From the NCBI GenBank assembly GCA_009786535.1, contig WQRX01000007.1, positions 1-64,000 on the forward strand: a stretch of 64,000 nucleotides of DNA. Reading direction: 5' to 3'. Both the position numbers and the translations under genes were made by a program. How positions within the stretch are numbered: the first letter of the stretch is position 1; each line of letters begins with the position of its first letter. The notes beneath the pieces were generated by a model that was given only the letters and a program-made list of their open reading frames with translations, made no database searches and was not told the DNA's origin. Positions 1 to 8,592 of this stretch are shown piece by piece. The DNA comes from Defluviitaleaceae bacterium (lineage in GTDB: Bacteria > Bacillota > Clostridia > Lachnospirales > WQUN01).

Positions 1-55
1 TTTGTTAGCATTCGCTCTCCGCCTTGGGCTTTGGTTTGTTTCTTTATTATACCAA

Positions 56-89
56 AAACCCCGTCCATCCGGGCAAATGGACGGGGTTT
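56..89. terminator. Hairpin, likely bidirectional terminator
   Basis: Thirteen-base inverted arms (AAACCCCGTCCAT and its complement) enclose an eight-base loop and are flanked by A and T residues. It sits just before a second, stronger terminator and probably ends a gene lying left of the window. Confidence 0.6.
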
Positions 90-102
90 GTCTTCAAACT
101 GT

Positions 103-132
103 GTGGGGGACGCTGTCCCCCACTTTTTTTTT
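103..132 (+). terminator. Rho-independent terminator
   Basis: A perfect nine-base stem (GTGGGGGAC with GTCCCCCAC) and a three-base loop are followed directly by nine T residues. It isolates the serine hydrolase gene from anything transcribed into the window. Confidence 0.85.
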
Positions 133-151
133 GCGTGGATATAAAATTTAT

Positions 152-180
152 CCGACAAAATTAAATGTTTGTGTTATACT
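152..180 (+). promoter_or_regulatory. Sigma-A-type promoter of the serine hydrolase gene
   Basis: A -35 box CCGACA (152-157) and a -10 box TATACT (175-180) are separated by 17 bases. The transcript would begin near 187, giving a leader of about 58 nt before the ATG at 245. Confidence 0.6.
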
Positions 181-202
181 GTATACATCAGACATTTAAC
201 GA

Positions 203-225
203 CAATTTTGGCAAAGCCGAAATTG
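203..225 (+). other. Leader hairpin upstream of the ribosome binding site
   Basis: CAATTTTGGC and GCCGAAATTG form a ten-base stem (one G-T wobble) with an AAA loop inside the predicted 5' leader. It ends five bases before the AGGAGG ribosome binding site at 231-236 and has no T tract. It may stabilise the mRNA or act as a regulatory structure; function is inference. Confidence 0.4.
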
Positions 226-244
226 CGTATAGGAGGCTTTTTTT

Positions 245-2320
245 ATGCACAAGGTTGTAAAAAGATTTATCGCACTGTTACTGGCGGCGGTGCTGGCGTT
301 TACGCCAATTACCACCCGTGCCGACGCGGAGTTGTTTGAATCCGTTCAGCAGTTTGCGGTGGCACACGCTATGGAATTGATGGACGCCCTCTCTATTGCG
401 GGCTTTACCATCGCCATTGTGGACGTGGAAAATAATTTTATGTGGACCCAAGGCATCGGCTATGCCGACGCGGCAACCCGCACCCCCGTTACCGAGCATA
501 CCCTTTTTAACATCGGTTCTACGGCTAAGCTGTTTACCGCCATTGCTACCATGCAATTGGTGGAAGCGGGCTTACTGGATTTGGACGAACCCATTGTCAC
601 CTATTTACCCGAGTTTTCTATGCTCCCCCACCCCATACGGGGCGGCAATTACCGCAATATTACTGCCCGTATGCTGCTTGCCCATGTTTCGGGTATCCAT
701 GAGTTGGAATCTGACGGTTTCTTTGGTATTGGCGGGCAAGACAGGGATTTTATGAATAACTGGCTTACGTTGCTTCCCATGGTGCATATGCAAAATGCGG
801 AAGCAAACCGCCTTGTGTATAACAATTCGGCGTATGTACTGTTAAGCATTCTTGTGGCGCGGCTTACGGGTGCAACCAATTATTTTGACGGCTTTGTCAG
901 CTTCACCCAGGAAAATATTTTTACCCCCGCGGGTATGCACAACAGTAGCTTCCGCGTTGATGATAGCAACCGCGGTCAAATGGCTTCCGCCCATATTGAT
1001 GCGACTACGCGCGTTCCCATACTCGCTTATGTAAGCGCTACGGGTGCGGGGGGAATGGTCTCCAACGCACACGACATGGCGCGTTTTATGCAAATTATGC
1101 TAAGCGGCGGCGGCAATATCCTTGCCCCCGCAACCGTTGAAGCAATGCGCATACCACAGGATTTTGGCATTCGTTTTCCCAACGACATGCCCAACAAACC
1201 CATGGGGCTTGGGCTTATGTATGTACACCACGCCGACGGCGTAGTAACCCTTGGGCATGGCGGCAACCTGCAACACCATACGGAAATGCTCTTATGCTTC
1301 GAAACGGGGATTGGGGTATATGTTTCCACCAACAGTGCCACGGGTGCGGCGGCGGCAACGCCTCTTGCAAACGCCATTTTGCGCATGGCGGTAGAAGTAA
1401 AAACAGGTGCACCCATGCCCACCCTTGAACACAGCATCACGCCTTTTGTTTCCGACAACATTGAGGACTACCTTGGCTGGTTTACTATTTTAGGCGAGCT
1501 GGTTAACTGCGAAGTAGAGGGGCTGCACTTCCCCGATTTCCCCATCCTTACCCTTACCCCCGTGGGTGAAGGCATGTTCCAATCCCCCATTGGCATGGTT
1601 TGGTTCAAGGAAGTGGATGGCATTTTATTCAAATATTTAAACGTAACGTTACAATCCGAGCGCATTCAAGTAACCCCTGCGCCCAGCGGCTTTTACGAAC
1701 AGTGGGCGGGGATTTATAACCGCATTGGTGCAGACGGCACAATTACCCCCGTTACCGTAATTGGCGTAAATGAACAGGGTTTTGCTTATTCCAGCTTTGC
1801 GGGCATGAATTTCTTGCTTCAACAGGTGGAAGGCGGCATATTCTATGTGCCCGGGCATATGCGTTTGCACGGCAACGTAGCCCAATTTGCCATGCATGGC
1901 GATATTGCCACATTAACCTACGGCGCAGATATTCTGGTACGCCTTGATGAGGACGAAGTAGCCGCCGCCACCGCAGTACGTTTTGTGATTGGCGAGGCCT
2001 TTATCACCCAAATGGGTTTAGAAATTCCCATGGCACATGCACCCATCGCCGACCCCGCAAGCGGGCGCGTAATGGTTGCCCTGGCAGACGCCGCCATGAT
2101 TTTTAATACCTCCGGCCTTTGGGACGAAGCCACCCAAACCGCGAATATTTCCATCGGCGGGGAAATGCTTGCAATTTCTGCCGTTACCCCTTTGCCCAAT
2201 AACAGGGGCATGGCGCAAGTCATTGATGGCGTTGTATTTGTGCCCTTGCGCTTCGTGGTAGAATCCTTTGGGATGCAGGTGCGCTGGGATGCAGAGCATC
2301 AAGCAGTGTATTTGTTTTAA
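245..2320 (+). CDS. Secreted serine beta-lactamase-like hydrolase with copper amine oxidase-like C-terminal domain
   Basis: This 691-residue exported protein belongs to the serine beta-lactamase/DD-peptidase superfamily (class C/esterase type). A signal peptide covers about residues 1-28. The catalytic triad of motifs is present: S92-x-x-K95, Y192-N-N194 and H338-G-G340. The last 110 residues resemble the copper amine oxidase N-terminal-like domain common on clostridial surface proteins, ending with the VPLRFV...VRWD pattern. A similar ending is found on the beta-helix protein at 8593-11994. The family hydrolyses peptides, esters or beta-lactams; the substrate here is unknown. AGGAGG at 231-236 supports the start. 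The gene appears monocistronic. Confidence 0.88.
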   Translation: MHKVVKRFIALLLAAVLAFTPITTRADAELFESVQQFAVAHAMELMDALSIAGFTIAIVDVENNFMWTQGIGYADAATRTPVTEHTLFNIGSTAKLFTAIATMQLVEAGLLDLDEPIVTYLPEFSMLPHPIRGGNYRNITARMLLAHVSGIHELESDGFFGIGGQDRDFMNNWLTLLPMVHMQNAEANRLVYNNSAYVLLSILVARLTGATNYFDGFVSFTQENIFTPAGMHNSSFRVDDSNRGQMASAHIDATTRVPILAYVSATGAGGMVSNAHDMARFMQIMLSGGGNILAPATVEAMRIPQDFGIRFPNDMPNKPMGLGLMYVHHADGVVTLGHGGNLQHHTEMLLCFETGIGVYVSTNSATGAAAATPLANAILRMAVEVKTGAPMPTLEHSITPFVSDNIEDYLGWFTILGELVNCEVEGLHFPDFPILTLTPVGEGMFQSPIGMVWFKEVDGILFKYLNVTLQSERIQVTPAPSGFYEQWAGIYNRIGADGTITPVTVIGVNEQGFAYSSFAGMNFLLQQVEGGIFYVPGHMRLHGNVAQFAMHGDIATLTYGADILVRLDEDEVAAATAVRFVIGEAFITQMGLEIPMAHAPIADPASGRVMVALADAAMIFNTSGLWDEATQTANISIGGEMLAISAVTPLPNNRGMAQVIDGVVFVPLRFVVESFGMQVRWDAEHQAVYLF

Positions 2321-2364
2321 AGGAAAAATGTAGCACAGTAAACATGAAAGGGGTGAAATGCAAT

Positions 2365-2715
2365 ATGCTTGATGCAAAACTTGAATTAAAAAATATTACC
2401 GATGAAATAAGCCATAACACGCGAAATATTTTCGGTGATAAATTGCGTAAAATTATCCTTTACGGTTCATATGCACGCGGCGATTATAACGTGTATTCTG
2501 ATTTGGATATTATGGTACTTGCCGATTTTGACGAAAGCGAACACGCCGAATTACAGTCCCAAATATGCAAAATTGCCAGCCGCACAAGCATTGACCACGA
2601 TATAACCGTATGCATTTCATTGAATAATGACACCCTTTTTATGAATCGCTTGGAAATTTCTCCGTACTACCAAAACGTTATGTCGGAGGGCGTGAAGCTA
2701 TATGAAACAACGTGA
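2365..2715 (+). CDS. MNT-type nucleotidyltransferase, antitoxin of a HEPN/MNT pair
   Basis: A 116-residue minimal nucleotidyltransferase. The signature GSYARG (residues 34-39) followed by SDLD (45-48) supplies the metal-binding aspartates. In HEPN/MNT toxin-antitoxin pairs this protein acts as antitoxin, in studied cases by adenylylating the HEPN toxin. I prefer the ATG at 2365 because AAAGGGGTG (2347-2355) lies nine bases upstream; the in-frame ATG at 2344 has no ribosome binding site. Its end overlaps the HEPN gene by 14 bases, which indicates coupled translation. Confidence 0.85.
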   Translation: MLDAKLELKNITDEISHNTRNIFGDKLRKIILYGSYARGDYNVYSDLDIMVLADFDESEHAELQSQICKIASRTSIDHDITVCISLNNDTLFMNRLEISPYYQNVMSEGVKLYETT

Positions 2716-3094
2716 AGCGCTCTCCGCACATCGTTTTAAGCAAGCATTAAGCTGTTTAAGGCAAGCCCAGATTTTAGTTGCTGCCAATGAATACAAGGGT
2801 GCAGCTAACCGTTCTTATTACGCCGTTTTTCATGCAGTTAGAAGCGTACTTGCACTAGAAGGCATTGACTTTGGAAAACACACAGCAGTTATGGCGCATT
2901 TCCGTAAGGCTTACATTAGAACAAAAATATTTGATGAAAATTTATCAGATATATTAACGCTTCTTTTTAAAGTACGAAATGACAGTGATTATGACGATTT
3001 TTATGTCATCAATAAAGAAGATGTAGCCAATCAACTTTCTTCTGCTGAATACTTTCTTAGCGAAATTCGCCAGTATATTGATAAATCACTTTAA
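2702..3094 (+). CDS. HEPN-domain protein, probable RNase toxin partner of the MNT gene
   Basis: This 130-residue all-helical protein has the HEPN pattern: an N-terminal helix pair with NRSYYAVFHAVRS (residues 36-48), then R92-x4-Y97 in the RNDSDYDDF segment. This corresponds to the R-x4-6-H/Y position of the family. HEPN proteins in this context are usually RNases silenced by the MNT partner. The second catalytic position is tyrosine rather than the classical histidine, so activity is uncertain. It overlaps the MNT gene and is followed by a terminator, forming a two-gene operon. Confidence 0.82.
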   Translation: MKQREALSAHRFKQALSCLRQAQILVAANEYKGAANRSYYAVFHAVRSVLALEGIDFGKHTAVMAHFRKAYIRTKIFDENLSDILTLLFKVRNDSDYDDFYVINKEDVANQLSSAEYFLSEIRQYIDKSL

Positions 3095-3153
3095 GCGCTC
3101 AAAACCCCACCATTGATACACGGCTGTAGGTTTTCGTTTTTTACCCAACGCCG

Positions 3154-3182
3154 ACCGTCGGTAATGTTACTGACGGTTTTTT
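3154..3182 (+). terminator. Rho-independent terminator after the HEPN gene
   Basis: The ACCGTCGGTAA arm pairs with TTACTGACGGT and is followed by a run of T residues at 3176-3182. Confidence 0.7.
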
Positions 3183-3213
3183 ATGTTACAATGCACCCGA
3201 AAGGAGCATAACC

Positions 3214-4524
3214 ATGACCCAGCAAATACATAACCAATTTACCGAATTATTAGAAGATACCCTCGCACCTTACAAGCAGGGGTTACTTTTGCCTGCAGAA
3301 CTGCTTAACTATGGTTACGATATTGCCGATATTAGCCAACCCAACAATCCACGCGCGACAAAGCCCTTCATTCATGTCCTTGACCACCCTTTTGACGAAG
3401 ATGCGTCCGGCAGTCTTTTTACGGTACAGGTATACTGGTCGCTCACCAATCCCATTCCCAACGGGCGCGCCCCGCAGTACGAGTTACAACAGGGCGAAAC
3501 TGATTTGGAAAATTTCATATCACGTGTTGAGCAATTGCCCGCGCTTACCGAATATTTTGAAGAAGCGCTGTTTGAATTTCAACATGCCTTAAATTATGCC
3601 GTAAACAAGCTGGTTAACGACTGGCGCAACTTTTTTGATGTAGATGAACTTACCGCATCCTCCGATAAGGGTACAACATGTAAATTTATACTCACAATCC
3701 CCTACGAAACCGAAGAATTTAACGAAATCTTAACAGGCTTTACCCAACTGCTTGCCCTGCGGCATTCATTAACCCATGCCGAGCATACAATATACGAACT
3801 CTATAACCCCGAAGAAGAAGCGGGCGAAGCGCCCTCCATAGAAGCAGAACCCGTAATAAACGAAGCACCCCCGGTATATAAAGTTGATTATGCGCAGCTA
3901 TCCATGGGGGAAGCATACAAGCAATATCTTTGCATCGCAAACAATACACTGGAAACATACGGCGATTACCTGCGCCTAAAAACCTATGATGATATGATGT
4001 ACCCCACTACCTTCTACCAATTTGGCAGCCCAAGCAACGAGGATACCTACACCCGCCTTATGGAAATTAATCATAGCAGTAATACCCGCGACAGTAATAA
4101 ATTTGAAGTCATCATTAAATGGGATAGAAGCGACAGCGGGCTTCGTTTATATTCGCACAAGGCACAACCCATTGAAGGTAATATAGACTATGTTCAGTTT
4201 GAAGCGGCAATGAATAACCCGCCCATTGATATTCAATTGCGCGAAGATTATTTCCGCAAAAAATATGTAGACTTTTCAAATGCGCTGTACTGTGAAGCGA
4301 TTCGCGTGCTTTCATCGTATATAAGTAGCGTAGACGCAAACAATCATATGTTTACCGGCAACTTCCCTTACGACGGCGCGTTTGAAGATGCACTTACCGA
4401 TATTAATTACATTTTTATGCTTCGTAAATTTTTGGTAGATGCGCAAGTAAAATTCCGTTGGGCGCTAAACACATTTCCCACCTCCGAAGGGCGGTTTGTA
4501 CGGCGCGTAACGGTTAAAAAATAA
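3214..4524 (+). CDS. Hypothetical cytoplasmic protein, 436 residues
   Basis: I do not recognise this protein. It has no signal peptide or membrane segment. It is acidic and rich in aromatic residues, with helical segments (about 85-190 and 330-436) around a central low-complexity Glu/Ala/Pro stretch (about 193-225) that may link two domains. AAAGGAG before the ATG supports the start. It is separated from the HEPN gene by a terminator and lies 21 bases before a small membrane protein gene. Codon use resembles that of its neighbours. Confidence 0.75.
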   Translation: MTQQIHNQFTELLEDTLAPYKQGLLLPAELLNYGYDIADISQPNNPRATKPFIHVLDHPFDEDASGSLFTVQVYWSLTNPIPNGRAPQYELQQGETDLENFISRVEQLPALTEYFEEALFEFQHALNYAVNKLVNDWRNFFDVDELTASSDKGTTCKFILTIPYETEEFNEILTGFTQLLALRHSLTHAEHTIYELYNPEEEAGEAPSIEAEPVINEAPPVYKVDYAQLSMGEAYKQYLCIANNTLETYGDYLRLKTYDDMMYPTTFYQFGSPSNEDTYTRLMEINHSSNTRDSNKFEVIIKWDRSDSGLRLYSHKAQPIEGNIDYVQFEAAMNNPPIDIQLREDYFRKKYVDFSNALYCEAIRVLSSYISSVDANNHMFTGNFPYDGAFEDALTDINYIFMLRKFLVDAQVKFRWALNTFPTSEGRFVRRVTVKK

Positions 4525-4545
4525 ATGCGTTAAGGAGGCTCTTTT

Positions 4546-4749
4546 ATGTTTGAAGAAATTATGCCGTTTTTACCCTTTATTATCCCACTGGTTATTATCC
4601 AGCTTGGGCTTATGCTCGTATCTGTAGTGCATGTTATACGGCACGATACGTTTCGCGTTGGCAACAAAGTAATTTGGTTGCTTGTTTGCATTCTTGGACA
4701 AATGATTGGACCCATTTTATACTTCACCATCGGCAAAGGAGATGAATAA
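4546..4749 (+). CDS. Small membrane protein with PLDc_N-type two-helix domain
   Basis: A 67-residue protein with two transmembrane helices (about 7-30 and 43-62) separated by a short basic loop. The pattern resembles the phospholipase D nuclease N-terminal (PLDc_N) domain often found alone before ABC exporter genes. AAGGAGG lies just upstream of the ATG. Its last eight bases overlap the next gene, so the two are translationally coupled. It is probably an accessory subunit of the exporter that follows. Confidence 0.8.
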   Translation: MFEEIMPFLPFIIPLVIIQLGLMLVSVVHVIRHDTFRVGNKVIWLLVCILGQMIGPILYFTIGKGDE

Positions 4750-5566
4750 CATCAATACTTTAGAGATAAAAGATTTAACAAAAGCATTCGGCGGACGCAA
4801 TGTAGTGGACAATGTTTCGTTCAATGTACCCGAGCATTGCGTTTTTGGTTTTATCGGCGCAAACGGCGCGGGAAAAACGACCACCATGAAAATGATTTTA
4901 GGGCTTTTAAAGCCCGAAAATGGGGAAATAACCGTATGCGGGGAGCGGGTGCGCTTTGGCGCAACCAAAACCAACCGTCTAATCGGCTATCTTTCCGATG
5001 TACCCGAATTTTACAGTTACATGCGCCCCAAGGAATATTTAAATTTGTGCGGTGAAATTGTGGGGCTTAGCAACGCCGTAATTAAACGACGTACAAGCGA
5101 GCTGCTGTCCCTTGTTGGGCTGGCGAATGCAAACAAGAAAATCGGTGGGTTTTCCCGCGGTATGAAGCAGCGCCTTGGTGTGGCGCAGGCTTTGCTCGGC
5201 GAGCCTAAGTTGCTTATTTGTGACGAGCCTACCTCCGCACTGGACCCAATAGGACGGCGAGAGGTGCTGGACATTCTGCAAGCAATTAAAGGCAAAACGA
5301 CGGTAATTTTTTCTACGCACATCTTATCGGACGTAGAGCGTATTTGTGACCGCGTAGCCGTGATAAACAACGGCAAAATTACCATGGAAAAAGCCATGAG
5401 CGAGTTAAAGGTCCCCCACCGCGCCAAGGCAATGACGGTGGAATTCGCCGGTGAAGTGGATTCGGACGAGGTTATGCGCGTGCTTGCGGAAAATAACTTC
5501 GCCCCAAGCCATTACGAGATACCCGCAACCTCAATAGAAGAATTATTTTTGGAGGTGGCGAAGTGA
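4742..5566 (+). CDS. ABC transporter ATP-binding protein
   Basis: A 274-residue nucleotide-binding subunit. Walker A GANGAGKTT (residues 39-47), signature FSRGMKQR and Walker B LLICDEPTSALD are all intact, with a switch histidine in FSTHIL. It belongs to the family of drug, lantibiotic and sodium exporters paired with ABC-2 permeases. The ATG at 4742 directly follows AAAGGAG and overlaps the previous gene by eight bases; a TTG further upstream lacks support. It overlaps the permease by four bases. Confidence 0.92.
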   Translation: MNNINTLEIKDLTKAFGGRNVVDNVSFNVPEHCVFGFIGANGAGKTTTMKMILGLLKPENGEITVCGERVRFGATKTNRLIGYLSDVPEFYSYMRPKEYLNLCGEIVGLSNAVIKRRTSELLSLVGLANANKKIGGFSRGMKQRLGVAQALLGEPKLLICDEPTSALDPIGRREVLDILQAIKGKTTVIFSTHILSDVERICDRVAVINNGKITMEKAMSELKVPHRAKAMTVEFAGEVDSDEVMRVLAENNFAPSHYEIPATSIEELFLEVAK

Positions 5567-6339
5567 AGCAGTTTATCGCACTTACCAAAAAGGAATTCTT
5601 CGAAAGTCACGCCACATACCGTGTATATATTTTACTCGCTGTCTTTGCCATTTTTGGGCTAATGGGACCTATGATGGCATTATTAATGCCCGTTATTTTT
5701 GAAATGATGGCCGCTGATATGGCTGCAATGGGCATGACATTAGAAATACCCGAACCCACGGCACAGGACGCATGGACGCAATTTTTCAGCACCTTTGCGC
5801 AAATGGGGACCCTTGCGCTGGGTATTATTTTTTCGGGTGTCATGGCAAACGATTTAAACCGCGGCACGCTGGTTAATTTGCTCACCATGGGTTTAAAGCG
5901 GCATACGGTAATTTTGGCTAAATTTTTTACCGCAACGGTACTGTGGACAGCGGCATTTTTACTTGCGGTGGGCACTGCGTATATGTACACGGCATTTTAC
6001 TTTGAAATGGATACCATCGCACACGTATTATTAGTATTTGGCGCGCCTTGGCTGTTTGGTGTATTTATGCTGGCATTGCTCATTTTTGGCGGTACGTTGT
6101 TTGGAAATTTTTATGGCGCGTTAGCCGTATGCTTTGGTGTTTTCTTCGCATTAATTGCGGTGAATATTTTGCCGGCGGCAAATCGTTTTAACCCTGCAAG
6201 TCTTGCAGGCGGAACGCTTTCCATTATTATGGGCGCCGGTGAAGCGGCGGACTTTATCCCTGCAATGTTTGTTTGCGCGGGGGTGATTGTTTTGCTAATT
6301 ATTGTGTCAATACTGGCGTTTAATCACAAAAAATTATAA
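5563..6339 (+). CDS. ABC-2 type transporter permease
   Basis: A 258-residue membrane protein with about six hydrophobic helices, starting with GTG inside the stop region of the ATPase gene (4-base GTGA overlap, GGAGG upstream). The topology and the pairing identify the permease of the ABC exporter. A long extracellular loop around residues 30-65 is rich in methionine and alanine. The substrate is not predictable. It ends convergently with the kinase gene, overlapping by six bases. Confidence 0.88.
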   Translation: MKQFIALTKKEFFESHATYRVYILLAVFAIFGLMGPMMALLMPVIFEMMAADMAAMGMTLEIPEPTAQDAWTQFFSTFAQMGTLALGIIFSGVMANDLNRGTLVNLLTMGLKRHTVILAKFFTATVLWTAAFLLAVGTAYMYTAFYFEMDTIAHVLLVFGAPWLFGVFMLALLIFGGTLFGNFYGALAVCFGVFFALIAVNILPAANRFNPASLAGGTLSIIMGAGEAADFIPAMFVCAGVIVLLIIVSILAFNHKKL

Positions 6340-6903
6340 AGTAACATGCGCGTTTTCTTGGATTTTATACACGCGCAGATATTCTTCTTCTAGGGGTATC
6401 CATTTTGCAAAAAATAGCGCAGCGGCTTCCTCGCCGTTGCGTTTTATTATGCGCTCGCGTTGGATTTGAGTTTCTACGTCATAAAAGGCGCGAATGCTCA
6501 TATAATCGCCAAGGACGGGGTGGTGCGAATACGCGCCTTCAATTACACGCAACAGAGAAGGTGCAACCTGCCGCACGCCGTTATAGTCCATTTTTTTACA
6601 ATCAAAAATGCGGTAGGAAAACCCCTCCCCCGTATGCAAAAAGGGTATCACTTCTTCCGCAAAGCGCTCGTGGTGAATGTTACCCCCTGCTTGGGCGTAA
6701 CGTTGGGGCGTACGCAATTCCGCAGGCAGGAAAAAATCATCCATGTGGATAATGCCCGCGCAAAAAGCTTCACGCATTTTTGCCGCAAGGGTAGACTTGC
6801 CCGCACAGCAACGCCCGTCAATGGCAACAATGCGCCCGCGCCCCGCTTCCAACGCCTCAAGGGACTGTGCAATTTTTCGTAAATTATCAAAAATGTTTGT
6901 CAT
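6334..6903 (-). CDS. P-loop kinase, uridine kinase-like
   Basis: A 189-residue protein with Walker [10 protein letters not shown] (residues 30-38), a DDFF motif after strand 2 and the HHERF segment, as in small uridine/pantothenate kinase-like proteins of Bacillota. It probably phosphorylates a nucleoside or other small metabolite. It is encoded alone, divergent from glyQS. A TAGTAT box lies six bases before the ATG, and no clear Shine-Dalgarno site is seen, so the mRNA could be leaderless. Confidence 0.75.
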   Translation of the reverse strand: MTNIFDNLRKIAQSLEALEAGRGRIVAIDGRCCAGKSTLAAKMREAFCAGIIHMDDFFLPAELRTPQRYAQAGGNIHHERFAEEVIPFLHTGEGFSYRIFDCKKMDYNGVRQVAPSLLRVIEGAYSHHPVLGDYMSIRAFYDVETQIQRERIIKRNGEEAAALFFAKWIPLEEEYLRVYKIQENAHVTL

Positions 6904-7002
6904 AAGTGTATACTAACAAAGGTTGCATTCCTTGACAATGCCCCGTTACGGGTTTATATTTCGATGAGATGTACTATATTTTTCCACAAAGGGGTTAAGA
7001 AA

Positions 7003-8430
7003 ATGAACGCAACGGACAAAACAATGGAAAAAATTGTCGCCTTGGCAAAGAGCCGCGGCTTTGTATTCGCCGGCAGCGAAATTTACGGCGGGTTCGCCAA
7101 CACGTGGGATTACGGACCTTTGGGCGTTGAGTTAAAAAATAACGTTAAAAAGGCGTGGTGGAAGAAATTTATCCAAGAAAACCCGCACAACGTTGGTGTA
7201 GACTGCGCCATTTTAATGAACCCAAGCGTGTGGGAAGCAAGCGGGCATGTCGGCGGCTTTAACGACCCGCTGATGGACTGCCGCGCGTGTAAGGAGCGCT
7301 TCCGTGCGGATAAAATTATTGAAGACTTTTGCCAAGAAAAAAGCTTAGATGAATCCCCCGACGGCTGGCCTAACGAAAAAATGAAGGCATTCATCGAAAC
7401 ACATAAAATGCCCTGCCCTTCCTGCGGAAAACACGATTTTACCGACATTCGCCAATTTAACATGATGTTTAAAACCTTCGCAGGCGTGACCGAGGATAAG
7501 CAGACCACCGTATACCTGCGCCCCGAAACGGCACAAGGGATTTTTGTTAATTTCAAGAATGTCCAGCGTACCACACGGCGCAAAATTCCCTTTGGCATTG
7601 GGCAAATTGGTCATGCCTTCCGTAATGAGATTACACCGGGCAACTTCACCTTCCGCACCCGCGAATTTGAGCAAATGGAGCTGGAATTTTTCTGCGAACC
7701 TGATACGGACCTTGAATGGTTTGCCTTTTGGAAGCAATTTTGCATCGACTGGCTGCACAATTTAGGGATGCCCGCGGAAGCACTGCGTATCCGCGACCAC
7801 GGACCGGATGAGCTTTCCTTCTATTCCAAGGCAACCACAGATATCGAATACCGCTTCCCATTTGGCTGGGGCGAGCTGTGGGGCATTGCCGACCGCACAG
7901 ACTATGACCTTAAAAAACACATGGAACACAGCGGCGAGGATATGCACTACATCGACACCAACGACAACACAAAGCGTTATATCCCCTATGTGGTAGAGCC
8001 ATCGCTGGGCCTAACGCGCATGACCCTCGCATTCCTGTGCGAAGCCTATGACGAAGAGGAGCTTGGCACGCCCGAAAAGCCCGATGTGCGCACGGTGTTG
8101 CGCTTGCACCCCGCACTCGCGCCTGTAAAAGCCGCGGTGCTTCCCCTTTCAAAAAAACTTGCCGACGCGGCGTTGCCCATTTGGCAGGAACTCTCGAAGC
8201 AATTTGTATGCGAATTTGACGACACGGGTTCTATCGGCAAACGCTACCGCCGCCAAGACGAAATTGGCACGCCGTTTTGCATAACATTAGACTTTGACAC
8301 GGTTGGAGATACCGAAAAAGGCATTCCCGCCGACAACGCCGTAACCGTGCGCGAACGCGACAGCATGACGCAAGAACGCATACCCATTGCGGAATTGGGC
8401 GCATACCTTGCGGAAAGACTGGCGTATTAG
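7003..8430 (+). CDS. glyQS: Glycyl-tRNA synthetase, dimeric class II type
   Basis: This enzyme charges tRNA-Gly with glycine in the cytoplasm. The 475 residues match the single-chain alpha2 GlyRS. The N-terminal [13 protein letters not shown] block, two Cys pairs (CRAC and CPSC) that may bind zinc, motif 2 ([19 protein letters not shown]) and the motif 3 region ([10 protein letters not shown]) are visible. The C-terminal anticodon-binding domain begins near residue 365. AAAGGGG nine bases upstream selects the ATG at 7003 over the ATG at 6964. No T-box leader fits in the roughly 100-base upstream gap. Confidence 0.96.
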   Translation: MNATDKTMEKIVALAKSRGFVFAGSEIYGGFANTWDYGPLGVELKNNVKKAWWKKFIQENPHNVGVDCAILMNPSVWEASGHVGGFNDPLMDCRACKERFRADKIIEDFCQEKSLDESPDGWPNEKMKAFIETHKMPCPSCGKHDFTDIRQFNMMFKTFAGVTEDKQTTVYLRPETAQGIFVNFKNVQRTTRRKIPFGIGQIGHAFRNEITPGNFTFRTREFEQMELEFFCEPDTDLEWFAFWKQFCIDWLHNLGMPAEALRIRDHGPDELSFYSKATTDIEYRFPFGWGELWGIADRTDYDLKKHMEHSGEDMHYIDTNDNTKRYIPYVVEPSLGLTRMTLAFLCEAYDEEELGTPEKPDVRTVLRLHPALAPVKAAVLPLSKKLADAALPIWQELSKQFVCEFDDTGSIGKRYRRQDEIGTPFCITLDFDTVGDTEKGIPADNAVTVRERDSMTQERIPIAELGAYLAERLAY

Positions 8431-8438
8431 GCGTATAG

Positions 8439-8588
8439 CGTTATGTAAAGTTTATTATCATAACCAAAAAGGCATACGGCGACGCGGAGAAAATCCACGA
8501 CCGTATGCCTCTTTTGTTGCGCACCGACCAAATTGAAGCATGGTTAAACGGTGCGCTTTCGCCGGATGAGTCCGGCAGCCTTGTATAA
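8439..8588 (+). pseudogene. Remnant of an SRAP (YedK/HMCES-like) gene, C-terminal fragment
   Basis: An open frame without start codon encodes about 49 residues that match the end of SOS-response-associated peptidases: a short strand, then KIHDRMPLLL and EAWLNG, ending at TAA (8586-8588). In the family the His of the HDRMP block helps form the abasic-site DNA-protein crosslink. The catalytic N-terminal cysteine and most of the protein are absent, and an in-frame TAG lies just upstream. This is what remains after a deletion downstream of glyQS. Confidence 0.6.
8466..8516. terminator. Hairpin inside the SRAP remnant, possible glyQS terminator
   Basis: AGGCATACGG (8470-8479) and CCGTATGCCT (8501-8510) form a perfect ten-base stem with a 21-base loop, preceded by A residues and followed by CTTTTG. 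It could terminate glyQS and the convergent surface-protein gene. The T tract is short. Confidence 0.4.
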
Positions 8589-8592
8589 TCTA

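Noticed and set aside
6904..7002. T-box riboswitch upstream of glyQS
   Set aside because: The gap is about 100 bases, with no specifier loop, no conserved T-box sequence and no terminator.
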